DNA from: Sinorhizobium garamanticum | GTDB taxonomy: Bacteria > Pseudomonadota > Alphaproteobacteria > Rhizobiales > Rhizobiaceae | Assembly: GCF_029892065.1 (NCBI RefSeq) | Contig: NZ_CP120374.1 | Coordinates: 1,860,001-1,924,000 of the forward strand | Direction of reading: 5' to 3' | DNA: 64,000 bases | Shown: piece after piece, positions 8,350-17,179 of the stretch | How the letters are laid out: the number at the start of each line of letters is the position of its first letter | How positions within the stretch are numbered: position 1 is the first letter of the stretch | Notes under the pieces: model-generated | The model's input: only the letters and a program-made list of their open reading frames with translations | Databases searched by the model: none | Told to the model about the DNA's origin: nothing | Made by a program: the position numbers and the translations under genes

Positions 8350-9306
8350 TCATGCGCTCGCCGATAGAGGCCGGGCTTCGCCGGCCGCGGCTTCGCTCTT
8401 CGCCTTCAGCTTGCGCGCGGCCACGGCGATCGCATCGATTTGTCCGGCGTTGTCGAGATTCGACAGGAATTCGCCGATCGGGCCGGTATCGCAGATGCCC
8501 GCAAGCCGGACGGCTTCGTGCAGGACGCGGATCGGCGAATGTGCGTCGCGCAGATCCTCGAGCGGGATGAAGCTCTCGCGAATTGCACGTGCCTCGGCGA
8601 ACTCACCGGATTGACACGCCTTCAGGATCGCGGTCGAGAGATGCGGAGCAATGCAGACCGAGCCGGAGGTGAAGCCGGCGAGGCCCATCTCGACGTGATC
8701 GATTGCCGGACGTTCGCCGATACCGCTGACGATCCGCTCGCCCGAGCCGACGGCATCGAGGATGGCGGAAAGATAGGCGTCGTTCTTCGGGTCGGGCCGC
8801 ACCACGGCGTATTTCAAGGCCGAGATCGCGCCATCGCGGAAGAGGCGCGCGACATCCCTGGCATCGAGGAAGCCGTCATTCTTGATATAGGCGATCAACG
8901 GCCGGCCGGCGGCATCCGCCAGCTTGGCGAATCCGGAGACGAGGCCCGCCGAAGTTGCCGGGAAGGTGAGGGGGAGCACCATGGCGGTCGGAAAATTCCG
9001 CCCGCGCAGGATCGCCGCCTGGTCCATCGCCTTGCCGAAGTCGGCACCGATCGAGGGGATCATCCAGCGGTCCGGCGGGGCAATGTCCTCGAGCATGTCG
9101 AGAAGGCTGCCGAATCCCGTTACGCCGAAATTGTAGAGATTGGCGTTTCCGCCGTAGAGATAGGTGGTCACCCCGCCCGAGAGCAGCCAATCGACTTGTC
9201 TGCGATTTTCCGTCTTGCTCGGCTCGCCATTCGCCTGACGCGCCAGCGGCGGCACGGAAAGGACGGAAGAGGCGAGGTCGGCCGCATCTACGGGAGTCGT
9301 TTTCAT
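8350..9306 (-). CDS. dihydrodipicolinate synthase/N-acetylneuraminate lyase family protein
   Basis: A 318-residue TIM-barrel class I aldolase/dehydratase-like protein. The Schiff-base lysine is probably that in ISALKYAVV, and the substrate-loop region reads YLYGGNANLYNFG instead of the usual GTTGE, so it is not a true DapA. Family members in sugar-acid clusters act as 2-keto-3-deoxy-acid dehydratases or aldolases, the step that would follow an IlvD/Edd dehydratase. That role here is inference. The ATG at 9306 has an AAGGAGA ribosome site. A 21-bp palindrome (9328-9348) sits just upstream, shared with the divergent lactonase gene. Confidence 0.85.
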   Translation of the reverse strand: MKTTPVDAADLASSVLSVPPLARQANGEPSKTENRRQVDWLLSGGVTTYLYGGNANLYNFGVTGFGSLLDMLEDIAPPDRWMIPSIGADFGKAMDQAAILRGRNFPTAMVLPLTFPATSAGLVSGFAKLADAAGRPLIAYIKNDGFLDARDVARLFRDGAISALKYAVVRPDPKNDAYLSAILDAVGSGERIVSGIGERPAIDHVEMGLAGFTSGSVCIAPHLSTAILKACQSGEFAEARAIRESFIPLEDLRDAHSPIRVLHEAVRLAGICDTGPIGEFLSNLDNAGQIDAIAVAARKLKAKSEAAAGEARPLSASA

Positions 9307-9327
9307 GGAAATCTCCTTGCCAAGTTT

Positions 9328-9348
9328 CTTGTATTTTTAATTTACAAG
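9328..9348. promoter_or_regulatory. palindrome CTTGTA-N9-TACAAG (probable operator)
   Basis: A perfect inverted repeat with 6-bp arms and a 9-bp AT-rich centre, located 22 bp upstream of the DHDPS-family gene and in the promoter region of the divergent lactonase. The same geometry (CATGTA-N9-TACATG) occurs at 27022-27042 before a Gfo/Idh/MocA gene. The cognate regulator is not obvious. Confidence 0.5.
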
Positions 9349-9468
9349 TTGAGCAAGGGCAATAGCAATGTTAGAGAAAAGTCAGCCGATAACGCTTGAG
9401 AAACCCGTGGTTTGCGAGAGATGCTCGTTCTCTCTCCAACCGACAACTGTCAGACGATGGTCCCAAAC

Positions 9469-10353
9469 ATGTCTTTCGACTTGACATTTGAGTGCGTGCT
9501 AGATTTGCGCTGTGCGGTGGCTGAAAGCCCGGTTTACGACGACCGCCGAAACTGCCTGTTTTTCGTCGATATCGGCAAGGGCGTTCTCCATCGTGCCGAT
9601 CTTACCGGGGCGGGCCATGTCGCGTGGACCTTCGAGCATGGTGCCTGCTGCGTCGGGCTTGCCCAGTCTGGGCGCCTCGTGCTCGCGCAAAGGGACCGAG
9701 TCGTGCTGTTCGATCCGGAGAGCGGCACGATCGCGAAGGAGATCGCCTCGATCGAAGCGGAAAGGCCGGACACACGTCTGAACGACGGCAAGGTCGGGCC
9801 GGACGGTGCGTTCTGGGTGGGAACGATGCATGAGGCGGCCGACCGGCAGCGGGTCGCTTCGCTTTACCGCGTTTCGGCGGACGGCACGGTGGAGCGGAAG
9901 GTCGGCGACGTCATCTGTTCCAATGGTCTCGCCTGGAGCGCCGACGATTCCGTTCTCTTTCACTCGGATTCGCGTGGGCCCTGGATCGACCGTTGGCAAT
10001 TCGATCCCGCGACGGGTGAGATTTCCGCGCGCCGCCGCCTCGTCGTCCTCGACGAAGCAAGCGGGCGGCCCGACGGAGCGGCGACCGATGTGGAAGGTCG
10101 ATACTGGAGCGCCGGCGTTTCGGCCGGCGTCCTCAACTGCTTCTCCGCCGAAGGCGAATTGGTCAGGACGCATCGCTTTCCGGTGCCTACGCCCACCATG
10201 CCGTGCTTCGCCGGTCCGGATCGGAAAACGCTCTTCGTCACGTCCTTGCTTCCGGCGGGTGCCTCGGAGGACAGCCGGGCCGGCGGCATTTTCGTTACTC
10301 GAAGCCCTGTGGCCGGAGCCGCCGTCCATCGCTTCGAGGATCGCCGGCTCTGA
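9469..10353 (+). CDS. SMP-30/gluconolactonase family sugar lactonase
   Basis: A beta-propeller lactonase of ~294 residues. Visible family signatures are AESPVYDDRRNCLFFVDI (metal-ligand Glu in the first blade), TRLNDGKVGPDGAFWVGTM, SNGLAWSADDSVLFHSDS and SGRPDGAATDVEGRYWSA, which supply the Asn/Asp ligands of the divalent metal. The enzyme opens aldono- or aldarolactones made by sugar dehydrogenases and so fits the neighbouring pathway. The frame extends to an ATG at 9412, but MSFDLTFECVLDLRC from 9469 is the family-like N-terminus. An ATG at 9457 is also possible. Divergent from the DHDPS-family gene. Confidence 0.88.
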   Translation: MSFDLTFECVLDLRCAVAESPVYDDRRNCLFFVDIGKGVLHRADLTGAGHVAWTFEHGACCVGLAQSGRLVLAQRDRVVLFDPESGTIAKEIASIEAERPDTRLNDGKVGPDGAFWVGTMHEAADRQRVASLYRVSADGTVERKVGDVICSNGLAWSADDSVLFHSDSRGPWIDRWQFDPATGEISARRRLVVLDEASGRPDGAATDVEGRYWSAGVSAGVLNCFSAEGELVRTHRFPVPTPTMPCFAGPDRKTLFVTSLLPAGASEDSRAGGIFVTRSPVAGAAVHRFEDRRL

Positions 10354-10363
10354 GGCTTTAGAC

Positions 10364-10504
10364 TCACGAACGCTCTTCGAGGGTTCGCTGCAAGGCGTCC
10401 CGTACGAGCTTAGTCAAAGCGGAATGGATATCCGCGCGTGATCGGCCATCGCCATCACTGCAAATGGGATCGACTTCCCCGAACGATTTCAGCAACTCGG
10501 CCCC
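10364..10504 (-). pseudogene. displaced C-terminus of the adjacent hydrolase (frameshift)
   Basis: Read one frame away from the hydrolase at 10455-11429, this stretch encodes IGAELLKSFGEVDPIC... ADIHSALTKLVRDALQRTLEE, which is what I expect for the end of COG4188-type dienelactone hydrolases after FSFLPECK. In the main frame the protein ends in an unrelated tail (DWGRVAEIVRGSRSHLQ). The shift lies at about 10500-10507, where one base too many or two too few breaks the frame. Confidence 0.6.
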
Positions 10505-11429
10505 AATCCTTGCATTCGGGCAGGAAGCTGAAATGATCGGCCCCAGCAACGCTGAAATATGTTCCATGGGGCGACAGCGCCGCCAGCCCCGAGGCGATCA
10601 CCCCCGCGGGAATCGTCCCGTTGCTGCCGAGATTGATGAAAGTCATCGGGATCGTGATCTCTTTCAGGCTCTGAGCGTCATAGGCTTGCGCGAGACCCGG
10701 GTCGATCAGAACCGCTGATTTGATGCGCCGGTCGAGGTTCGACTGCTCGAAGCGCGCCCGGTCGATTTTGCGCAGGTCGACTTTATCGACCTCGACTGGT
10801 TTATCGTCGACGTAGCCTTTACCGCCCGCATACCAGGCGCAATCCCATTTTTTATAAGTGTCGCAATAGCGGGCATAGTCTTCGAGATTTGCCCGGGCGC
10901 CAGCGATCTCCATGGCAGCCGCGCCTCCGAGCGAGAAGCCGACAACGCCAACGCGATCAGCGTTGACGACAGCGCTCCATTGCGGATCGGTGGTGAGCAT
11001 GTCGATCACGGAGGATAGATCCTGCGTGCGCTCCCATAGCTTCGGCGTATCCGCGGGGGTCGAGTTGCCGCTCGTGCTGCCGGGATGATTAGGTCCGGCA
11101 ACGACAAATCCGGCCTTCGCCAGTTCGGCGGCGAGCCAACTCATGCCCTGAATGCGACCGCCCGATCCATGCGACAGCACAACCAGCGGATAGCGCCCTG
11201 CGAGGAGCGGTGCGTTCCTATGCGCTGGCGTGCCTTTGAATACCTGGTTTTCACCCACGAGAACGGGTTCGCCGCCAGGTCCGGCAGGGTACCAGACGGT
11301 GACCTGGAGGTTTCGCCCGCCTTCGGGCGGGTCGAGGTTGATTTCGCGCACACCGACTTCGATTGCGTGGCAAGGTGCCGCGAATGCGACGGAGAGGGCA
11401 ACGGCGGCAAGAATATGGGAAGGGGTCAT
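10455..11429 (-). CDS. dienelactone hydrolase-like alpha/beta hydrolase, secreted (C-terminus frameshifted)
   Basis: The ATG at 11429 starts a Sec signal peptide (MTPSHILAAVALSVAFAAPCHA). The alpha/beta-hydrolase core has the nucleophile elbow GFSLGG, the oxyanion-loop segment VVLSHGSGG and the conserved region GADHFSFLPE. Predicted dienelactone hydrolases of this type act on ester or lactone bonds in the periplasm; the substrate is unknown. The last ~17 residues are out of the family frame (see 10364-10504), so the gene is either recently damaged or carries a sequencing error. It is divergent from a membrane-bound AraC regulator that may control it. Confidence 0.75.
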   Translation of the reverse strand: MTPSHILAAVALSVAFAAPCHAIEVGVREINLDPPEGGRNLQVTVWYPAGPGGEPVLVGENQVFKGTPAHRNAPLLAGRYPLVVLSHGSGGRIQGMSWLAAELAKAGFVVAGPNHPGSTSGNSTPADTPKLWERTQDLSSVIDMLTTDPQWSAVVNADRVGVVGFSLGGAAAMEIAGARANLEDYARYCDTYKKWDCAWYAGGKGYVDDKPVEVDKVDLRKIDRARFEQSNLDRRIKSAVLIDPGLAQAYDAQSLKEITIPMTFINLGSNGTIPAGVIASGLAALSPHGTYFSVAGADHFSFLPECKDWGRVAEIVRGSRSHLQ

Positions 11430-11570
11430 TACAAGCCTCACGAGGTTGAAGGGACCGGCGAATAATTGCTCCATGCCCGCTCTTCCGCTTCCTCGATCAT
11501 GATTCAGGTCGTCCCGAATCGCGATTTCGGCCAACATCCGGCCGTTGATCTTCACCCAAAAGGACAGACC

Positions 11571-12593
11571 TTGATTTTCGTCCCGCTGCCCTTCGTCGTC
11601 GCATTACTGCTTCTGATTTTTCTCGCTGCGATGCTGCGCAGCGACGAGCCGGGCAAAGGACTTCGGCCGTTCCTCGCCTTGGTTTTCCTGTGCGCCGTAC
11701 AATCGATCATCGTCGGCCTGCGGTGGGGTTACGACGTGGAGATACTGCGATACGTGCTGCCGGTGTTGGCGAGTTGCCTGCCATCTCTGGTGCTGGCAAG
11801 TTTCCGCAGCTTGATCCACCGGGAGGAGGCGGCCGGGAGTGCCCGTTGGCTTCACGCTACGCCGCCGCTTGGGATAATTGTGCTGCTGTTGCTGTCGCCC
11901 TCTCTGATCGATGGTGCCTTGATAGTGCTGTTTGTCGGATACGCGCTGGCCTTGGTGAAGCTCGGCCGTGCCGGTCCTGACGGCTTGGACGAGGCACGTT
12001 TCGACGGTGCTCACGCGGCGCACCGCGCCCTCCTCATCGCTGCCGCAGCGCTCTGTGTGTCAGCCCTGTTCGACCTGGCGATCTTTCTCGATTTCCAATG
12101 GGCCAGGGGGACCAATGCTGCTCTCGTCGCGAGCAATGCGAATCTTCTGGGGCTGCTTTTTCTGGGCCTTACCGCAATCGTCGCAGCCCGCGCGCGGCCG
12201 CTGCCGACGTCAGCCGTAAACATTGATCAAGCTTCATCCCTGGCGGCGAAGGATCGTGAAGTCTTGGATCGCATCGATCATTTGCTGGCCGAGCAGCGAT
12301 TGTCCCGTGACGAAAACCTGACCTTGTCGCGGCTGGCGCGGCGAGCGGGCGTGCCGGCCCGGCAGATTTCCGGTGCAGTCAATCGATTGGCGCGCAAGAA
12401 CGTCTCTCAGTACATCAACGATTTCCGAATTGCCGAAGCCTGCCGGCTCCTCAGGGAGACCGACCTGTCGGTAACCGCAGCGATGCTCGAATCCGGTTTT
12501 CAAACGAAATCGAACTTCAACCGGGAGTTCCGACGGGTGACCTCCCTCAGCCCGGCTTCCTGGCGCGAGCGAAATCGATCGTCGCCATCGTGA
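11571..12593 (+). CDS. AraC family regulator with N-terminal membrane domain
   Basis: The N-terminal ~220 residues hold six or seven hydrophobic segments (VPLPFVVALLLLIFLAAML, ALVFLCAVQSIIVGL, IIVLLLLSPSLI and so on). A C-terminal AraC DNA-binding domain follows (LTLSRLARRAGVPARQISGAVNRL; two helix-turn-helix units; SNFNREFRRVTSLSPASWR). The TTG at 11571 has an AAAGGACA ribosome site and produces the family-typical start; ATG codons at 11466 and 11499 in the same frame would add a charged tail. The protein probably senses a membrane or periplasmic signal. Divergent from the secreted hydrolase, convergent with the ECF sigma gene one base away. Confidence 0.83.
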   Translation: MIFVPLPFVVALLLLIFLAAMLRSDEPGKGLRPFLALVFLCAVQSIIVGLRWGYDVEILRYVLPVLASCLPSLVLASFRSLIHREEAAGSARWLHATPPLGIIVLLLLSPSLIDGALIVLFVGYALALVKLGRAGPDGLDEARFDGAHAAHRALLIAAAALCVSALFDLAIFLDFQWARGTNAALVASNANLLGLLFLGLTAIVAARARPLPTSAVNIDQASSLAAKDREVLDRIDHLLAEQRLSRDENLTLSRLARRAGVPARQISGAVNRLARKNVSQYINDFRIAEACRLLRETDLSVTAAMLESGFQTKSNFNREFRRVTSLSPASWRERNRSSPS

Positions 12594-12594
12594 G

Positions 12595-13452
12595 CTAATG
12601 CAAGTGCCTCAGCTTCTCGGGGTTCCGCATCACATAGATTGCAGCGACCTTGCCGTCCTCGATATCGAGCGCCGTCGTCTGGAGTTCACCGTCGGCTTCC
12701 AGCGTGACGAAACCGGGCAGTCCGTTGATGAAACCGGCCCGAACGATTTTCGAGCCGCCCTTCTGGAACAGAACCGCCAGGCTCTCGTGTACCTTCATCA
12801 CGGCATCAAATCCGATGATCGGCTTCATCGCTGCAGGACGCTTGCCGCCGCCGTCGGCATGGATGCTGACGTCGGCTGCCAACATCGCACCGAGCGCCTT
12901 CATGTCGCCGCTGCGCGAGGCGGTGAAGAAAGCTTCAGCGATCTCGAGGCTTTTCTGTTTCTCGATCTGGAAGCGAGGTCTCGCCTCGCGGACATGGGTG
13001 CGCGCACGGCTGGCGAGCTGGCGGGAGGCAGCCGGGTCGCGCTGGATGGTTGCCGCGACCTCTTCAAATCCCAGCCCAAAAACGTCGTGGAGCAGGAAGG
13101 CTGCCCGTTCAAGTGGAGATAGGCGTTCCAGGGCAAGCATCAAAGGCAGAGTGACGTCTTCCTCCTGCTCCTCTTCCACGACCGGGTCGGGAAGCCAAGG
13201 ACCGACATACGTCTCACGCTGGCGTCGTGCTGATTTGAGCTGGTCAAGGCAGAGCCGCGTGACCGTACGGCGCAAAAACGCCTCGGGCTCGCGCACCGCC
13301 GAGCGGTCGGCCCCCATCCAGCGGATGAAGGCCTCCTGCACCATATCTTCCGCGTCGGCGACGGAGCCGAGCATGCGATAGGCGACGCGCATGAGTTTGG
13401 GACGCAGCGGATCAAATCCCGCCGCTGCGTCCTCGCGCCTGGCGTCCGTCAT
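12595..13452 (-). CDS. ECF41-type RNA polymerase sigma factor (sigma-70 family, SnoaL-like C-terminal extension)
   Basis: 285 residues: sigma2 (VAYRMLGSVADAEDMVQEAFIRW), sigma4 (LSPLERAAFLLHDVFGLGFEEVAATI), then a ~100-residue SnoaL-like extension. The group-defining ECF41 signatures are all present: WLPDP between sigma2 and sigma4, DGGGK in the extension, and NPEKL near the C-terminus. In this group the fused extension replaces a separate anti-sigma factor. The start codon at 13452 overlaps the stop of the carboxymuconolactone-decarboxylase gene by one base (TGATG), so the two are coupled. An ECF41-consensus promoter lies upstream of that gene. Confidence 0.93.
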   Translation of the reverse strand: MTDARREDAAAGFDPLRPKLMRVAYRMLGSVADAEDMVQEAFIRWMGADRSAVREPEAFLRRTVTRLCLDQLKSARRQRETYVGPWLPDPVVEEEQEEDVTLPLMLALERLSPLERAAFLLHDVFGLGFEEVAATIQRDPAASRQLASRARTHVREARPRFQIEKQKSLEIAEAFFTASRSGDMKALGAMLAADVSIHADGGGKRPAAMKPIIGFDAVMKVHESLAVLFQKGGSKIVRAGFINGLPGFVTLEADGELQTTALDIEDGKVAAIYVMRNPEKLRHLH

Positions 13453-13922
13453 CAGGCGGCCGCCTGGGCAGCGGCCTTTGCCGCGGCCGGATCGACCCAC
13501 AGGCCGAAGCCAACCGCAAGGCGGTTCCACCCGTTGATGACATTGATCATGAGCGTGAGCTTCACCTGCTCCTCCTCGGTGAACTGAGCCTTCAGGGCCT
13601 CATAGGCGCTTTCGTGCGCGTGGCCTTCCGACAGCCGCGTCAGTGCCTCGGTCCAGCCTAGCGCGGCGCGCTCGCGATCGGAATAGCAGGGAGCTTCACG
13701 CCAGGCCGATAGCAGATAGATGCGCTGCTCCGTCTCGCCATTTTCCCGCGCTTCCACCGTATGCATGTTGATGCAGTTGGCGCAGCCGTTGATCTGGGAG
13801 GCGCGGATCTTCACCAATTCGGCGAGAATTGGCTCGAGGCTGGAGGCGGTGGCGACCGACGTGCTCATCCAGCTTTTCATCAGCGACGGGGCAGCGGCGA
13901 AAAGATCGAGTTTGGCAGTCAT
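13452..13922 (-). CDS. carboxymuconolactone decarboxylase/AhpD-family protein
   Basis: A 156-residue helical protein with the AhpD-like redox motif CANCINMH (CxxC followed by His), typical of small alkylhydroperoxidase-like proteins. The start at 13922 has an AGAAGGAAA ribosome site. Genes of this type are the characteristic genomic partner and target of ECF41 sigma factors, which fits the coupled sigma gene downstream and the promoter upstream. The likely role is peroxide or redox detoxification; the substrate is unknown. Confidence 0.92.
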   Translation of the reverse strand: MTAKLDLFAAAPSLMKSWMSTSVATASSLEPILAELVKIRASQINGCANCINMHTVEARENGETEQRIYLLSAWREAPCYSDRERAALGWTEALTRLSEGHAHESAYEALKAQFTEEEQVKLTLMINVINGWNRLAVGFGLWVDPAAAKAAAQAAA

Positions 13923-13955
13923 GGTTCGGTTTCCTTCTGTTGGTTCCGACACCAT

Positions 13956-13982
13956 GACGAGACAGGATCTGCGAGTGTGACA
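13956..13982 (-). promoter_or_regulatory. ECF41-dependent promoter TGTCACA-N16-CGTC
   Basis: On the minus strand TGTCACA (13982-13976) is followed after exactly 16 bases by CGTC (13959-13956), matching the ECF41 target promoter consensus as I recall it. The predicted transcript starts ~25 bases before the decarboxylase ATG at 13922, and its operon would include the sigma gene, giving autoregulation. Confidence 0.75.
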
Positions 13983-14089
13983 TGAGCGCAGAAATTTCTT
14001 ATCGGTGCATGCGGGCAGGAAACTTTGGCCGACGCGCTTGAGGGCCCACGCAATCACTACCGGAGTGGCTGCCGAGCGCGTTTTCGCTG

Positions 14090-14770
14090 TTAAGAGGCGA
14101 CTTCGGAAGCTGCCGACATCAACTCTTCGGGATTGAGCGCCCGGCACACATTTCGACCTTCCTCTTCAACTTCGGTAAAGCTCCAGCGCACCACACCTTC
14201 TCGATCGAGCAGAAAGTGGCCGACGAGCTGCATATGGCCGGGAATTCTCACCTGCTGATCGGCTTCTGTGATTTCGTACCCATCCTTCGCGTTGAGGAGG
14301 TCGCCTGCTGCGTCCGGATTCATCGGTTCAGGCAGTTCCCCGGGCCGGTCGACCCGCAATGTCGTGACCACATCCATTCCGACCTTGTATGGCCAGTCGG
14401 TCTCATTCTCCGTGATCTCGAGGAGAGGTAAGCCGAAGGCGCGGTGTGAAGCTCGCTCCGGATCGGATGCAGCAAGAAGACCGGGTATCGGATGATAACG
14501 GAAATAGAGTCGCGCGCGTTCGACCGGGGTGTTTACCACCGCTAGAGAGTTCACGCCTTTCTCATGCAGCGCCGGGTTGAGCTGTGCCATCGCCGCGACA
14601 TGGCGCCGGCAGAACGGACACAGCAGGCCTCGAAACAAACCGATCAACAGCGGGCTGCGGCCGCGAAAATCATCAAGTGCGATTTTTCCCTCGCGCGAGA
14701 TGGCATCGAGCACAATGTTCGGCGCCCGGTCGCCCGGTTGTAATGGATGGTCGGTATGGGGCGTAGACAT
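14090..14770 (-). CDS. peroxiredoxin-like AhpC/TSA family protein
   Basis: A thioredoxin-fold protein of 226 residues with an atypical active site GLLCPFCRRH (CxxC) rather than the usual PxxxT/SxxC of peroxiredoxins, followed by conserved LAVVNTP and LLDREGVVRWSF. It probably reduces peroxides or disulphides. The ATG at 14770 has a GGAGGAGG ribosome site; the frame could begin two codons earlier at a TTG. It sits upstream of the ECF41 module in the same orientation, consistent with an oxidative-stress neighbourhood, but has a 167-bp gap and need not be co-transcribed. Confidence 0.8.
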   Translation of the reverse strand: MSTPHTDHPLQPGDRAPNIVLDAISREGKIALDDFRGRSPLLIGLFRGLLCPFCRRHVAAMAQLNPALHEKGVNSLAVVNTPVERARLYFRYHPIPGLLAASDPERASHRAFGLPLLEITENETDWPYKVGMDVVTTLRVDRPGELPEPMNPDAAGDLLNAKDGYEITEADQQVRIPGHMQLVGHFLLDREGVVRWSFTEVEEEGRNVCRALNPEELMSAASEVAS

Positions 14771-14984
14771 GGACAACCTCCTCCCCCGGGATCAGTCGAG
14801 AAAAGGCAGCACTCAAGTGCTTCGAGGTCGAGCTGGCGTTCCAGGGGCGAAACAGCGTTCGGCCTTACAGCCAGGATACGCCCTCAGAATGGCGCCACAT
14901 TGGTCCATGAGCAAGCGGTAAACAGCGGACCGATCCATTGGCCTTTCCGCCGTTTCGTTCCATGGCGCGCAGCCGGTGCCGCGC

Positions 14985-16064
14985 TCACATCGCCTTGCCG
15001 TCGGCGCCGAACACGTGGCAGCGTGAAGGATCGAAGTGGACTGCGAGGTTGGTGCCGCGCTCCACTTTCTGCTGGCCCTCGAGCGCGACCGTGATGTGCT
15101 GGCCGTCAGGGGTGATGCCGTAGAGCATGGTTTCGCCGCCGAGGTTTTCAACGAGCTCGACATTGATCGGGGCGAGCGCGATGCCATCGTCGTGCGCGGA
15201 AAGATGTTCCGGCCGGATACCGAAGGTCACCTCCTCTCCCGCCGCTGCGCCGCTTAGGGCCCGCGGCAGGCGGATCGTGCCGCCACAAACCTGGATCGCT
15301 GTTTCCGCTTCACCGACTGCAGCGATGCGCGCCTTGAGGAAGTTCATCTTCGGGCTGCCGATGAACCCGGCGACGAAGCGGTTGACCGGGTGGTTGTAAA
15401 GATCGAGCGGCGCTCCCACCTGCTCGATCCGCCCGGAGTTCAGGACGACGATCTTGTCGGCCATGGTCATGGCTTCCACCTGATCGTGGGTCACATAGAT
15501 CATCGTGTTGCCGAGATCGCGGTGAAGCCGGGAGATTTCGACGCGCATCTGTACGCGAAGTTCCGCATCGAGGTTGGAAAGCGGTTCGTCGAAGAGGAAG
15601 ATGCGCGGCTCGCGCACGATCGCCCGGCCGATCGCCACGCGCTGGCGCTGACCGCCGGAGAGCGCCTTCGGCTTGCGGTCGAGCAGCTTCTCGATCTGCA
15701 GGATCTCGGCGGCGCGACGCACTTTCGGTTCGATCTCCGCCTTCCTGTAGCCCGCCGTCTCAAGGCCGAAGGCGAGATTCTTGTAGACCGACATATGTGG
15801 GTAGAGCGCATAGGATTGGAACACCATGGCGATGCCGCGCTTGGCCGGCGCCACTTCGTTCATCCGGTCGTTGTCGAGCATGAGCGTGCCGCCGGTGATC
15901 TCCTCCAGACCGGCGATCATGCGCAGGAGAGTCGACTTGCCGCAACCGGACGGGCCGACGAAGACGGCGAACTCGCCGGGGTCGATGGTGAGGTCGATGC
16001 CGTGGATCACATCGAGCGCGCCGTAGCGCTTCTCGACTTTCTGAAGAACGACGCTGGTTGCCAT
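14985..16064 (-). CDS. sugar ABC transporter ATPase (MalK/UgpC type)
   Basis: A 359-residue ATPase with Walker [10 protein letters not shown], signature [14 protein letters not shown], Walker [16 protein letters not shown]-loop [10 protein letters not shown] and a C-terminal TOBE/OB-type domain ([14 protein letters not shown]), as in MalK/UgpC proteins that energise two-permease sugar importers. The start at 16064 has a GGGAGGA ribosome site. Last gene of the operon beginning at 21334 (binding protein, two permeases, two oxidoreductases, ATPase). Because it lies with both permeases, the transporter is complete. Confidence 0.93.
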   Translation of the reverse strand: MATSVVLQKVEKRYGALDVIHGIDLTIDPGEFAVFVGPSGCGKSTLLRMIAGLEEITGGTLMLDNDRMNEVAPAKRGIAMVFQSYALYPHMSVYKNLAFGLETAGYRKAEIEPKVRRAAEILQIEKLLDRKPKALSGGQRQRVAIGRAIVREPRIFLFDEPLSNLDAELRVQMRVEISRLHRDLGNTMIYVTHDQVEAMTMADKIVVLNSGRIEQVGAPLDLYNHPVNRFVAGFIGSPKMNFLKARIAAVGEAETAIQVCGGTIRLPRALSGAAAGEEVTFGIRPEHLSAHDDGIALAPINVELVENLGGETMLYGITPDGQHITVALEGQQKVERGTNLAVHFDPSRCHVFGADGKAM

Positions 16065-16092
16065 TTCGAATTCCTCCCTGCGGCCTTTGCCG

Positions 16093-17166
16093 TTACCTCG
16101 TGTTCGCACGCCAATTGGCATATTTCGGACTCTCCGGTCCGATCGGAAGCGTTATCTCGCGACCCGTATCGGCGGACTGATAGATCGCCGTCACCAGTTC
16201 CAACGCCTGCCGCGCATCTTTGGTGGTGACTGGAAGTGGCCCGTTACCGCTGAGAAAGGCGTGGAAATGGGCCATCTGCGTCGTGAAACGCGGCAAGACC
16301 GGACGCCAGTCGCCGATCACTTCGTCGATCTCAGCCTGAACGGCTTCGTTGGCGGCAATGATCTTCCAGGGATCCTTTCCGGGAGCATAGGGCTCATGGC
16401 TGCTTTCGAAGGTGACATTCTCGAAGTGCAGGCGAAGGCGGCTGATCTGCTCCTGCGAGCCGAGCGTGCAGGAGAGCGACACGAAGGCGCCGTTCTGCAT
16501 GAGCAGGCTTGCCGAGGCGCAGTCCTCGACCTCAATGTCGTTGACGCGCGTTGCAACGCGCCCGAACACTCTTGCGACCGGACCAAGAAGGTGAAGCATC
16601 ATGTCGTGCAGGTGCAGAGCATGAGTCACCAGCACGCCGCCGAGTTCCGTCTCCCATTTGCCGCGCCAAGGAACGGAGTAATATTCGGGCGTGCGCAGCC
16701 AGAAGGTTTCGACCGAGCCCACATAGGGCCTGCCGGCGATGCCGGCGTCGATGATGCGCTTCGCCTTCTCGATGCCGTCGCCGTAGCGATACTGGAAGAT
16801 CGGCATCAGCACGCCCCGGGCCGGCTTCTCCGCCTCCATGATCCGGTCGATGCCCTTGAGCGAACCGGTGAGCGGCTTCTCGCAGATCACGTGCTTGCCC
16901 GAGGCCAGCGCGTCGAGCACCTGTTCGAGGTGAATGCCGGGTGGCGTGCAGATATCGATGATGTCGATGCTGTCGTCGGCGAGCAATTCCTTGAACGACG
17001 TCGTGCGCTTTTCGATGCCGAACTCGTTGCCGACTTCGTTCAGCCGTTCCTCGTTGAGGTCGCACAGTGCCGTAACCCGGAACTTGTCCGGATGCGGCCG
17101 ATAGCCTTCGACGATGTGCGACCGTCCGATCCCGCAGCCGATGATGGCAACTGTCTTTACGCTCAT
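16093..17166 (-). CDS. Gfo/Idh/MocA family oxidoreductase
   Basis: A 357-residue NAD(P)-dependent dehydrogenase: Rossmann motif [14 protein letters not shown] (the conserved EKP lysine motif), and C-terminal region with [18 protein letters not shown] (the conserved histidine). The family oxidises hydroxyls of sugars, inositols or sugar acids to ketones. It is in an operon with a second, different family member (17180-18184) and a sugar transporter. The paired dehydrogenases suggest oxidation and re-reduction of the same sugar ring (inference). The extra N-terminal open frame before 17166 overlaps the upstream gene and is ignored. Confidence 0.9.
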   Translation of the reverse strand: MSVKTVAIIGCGIGRSHIVEGYRPHPDKFRVTALCDLNEERLNEVGNEFGIEKRTTSFKELLADDSIDIIDICTPPGIHLEQVLDALASGKHVICEKPLTGSLKGIDRIMEAEKPARGVLMPIFQYRYGDGIEKAKRIIDAGIAGRPYVGSVETFWLRTPEYYSVPWRGKWETELGGVLVTHALHLHDMMLHLLGPVARVFGRVATRVNDIEVEDCASASLLMQNGAFVSLSCTLGSQEQISRLRLHFENVTFESSHEPYAPGKDPWKIIAANEAVQAEIDEVIGDWRPVLPRFTTQMAHFHAFLSGNGPLPVTTKDARQALELVTAIYQSADTGREITLPIGPESPKYANWRANTR

Positions 17167-17179
17167 GTCAGTTCTTTTC

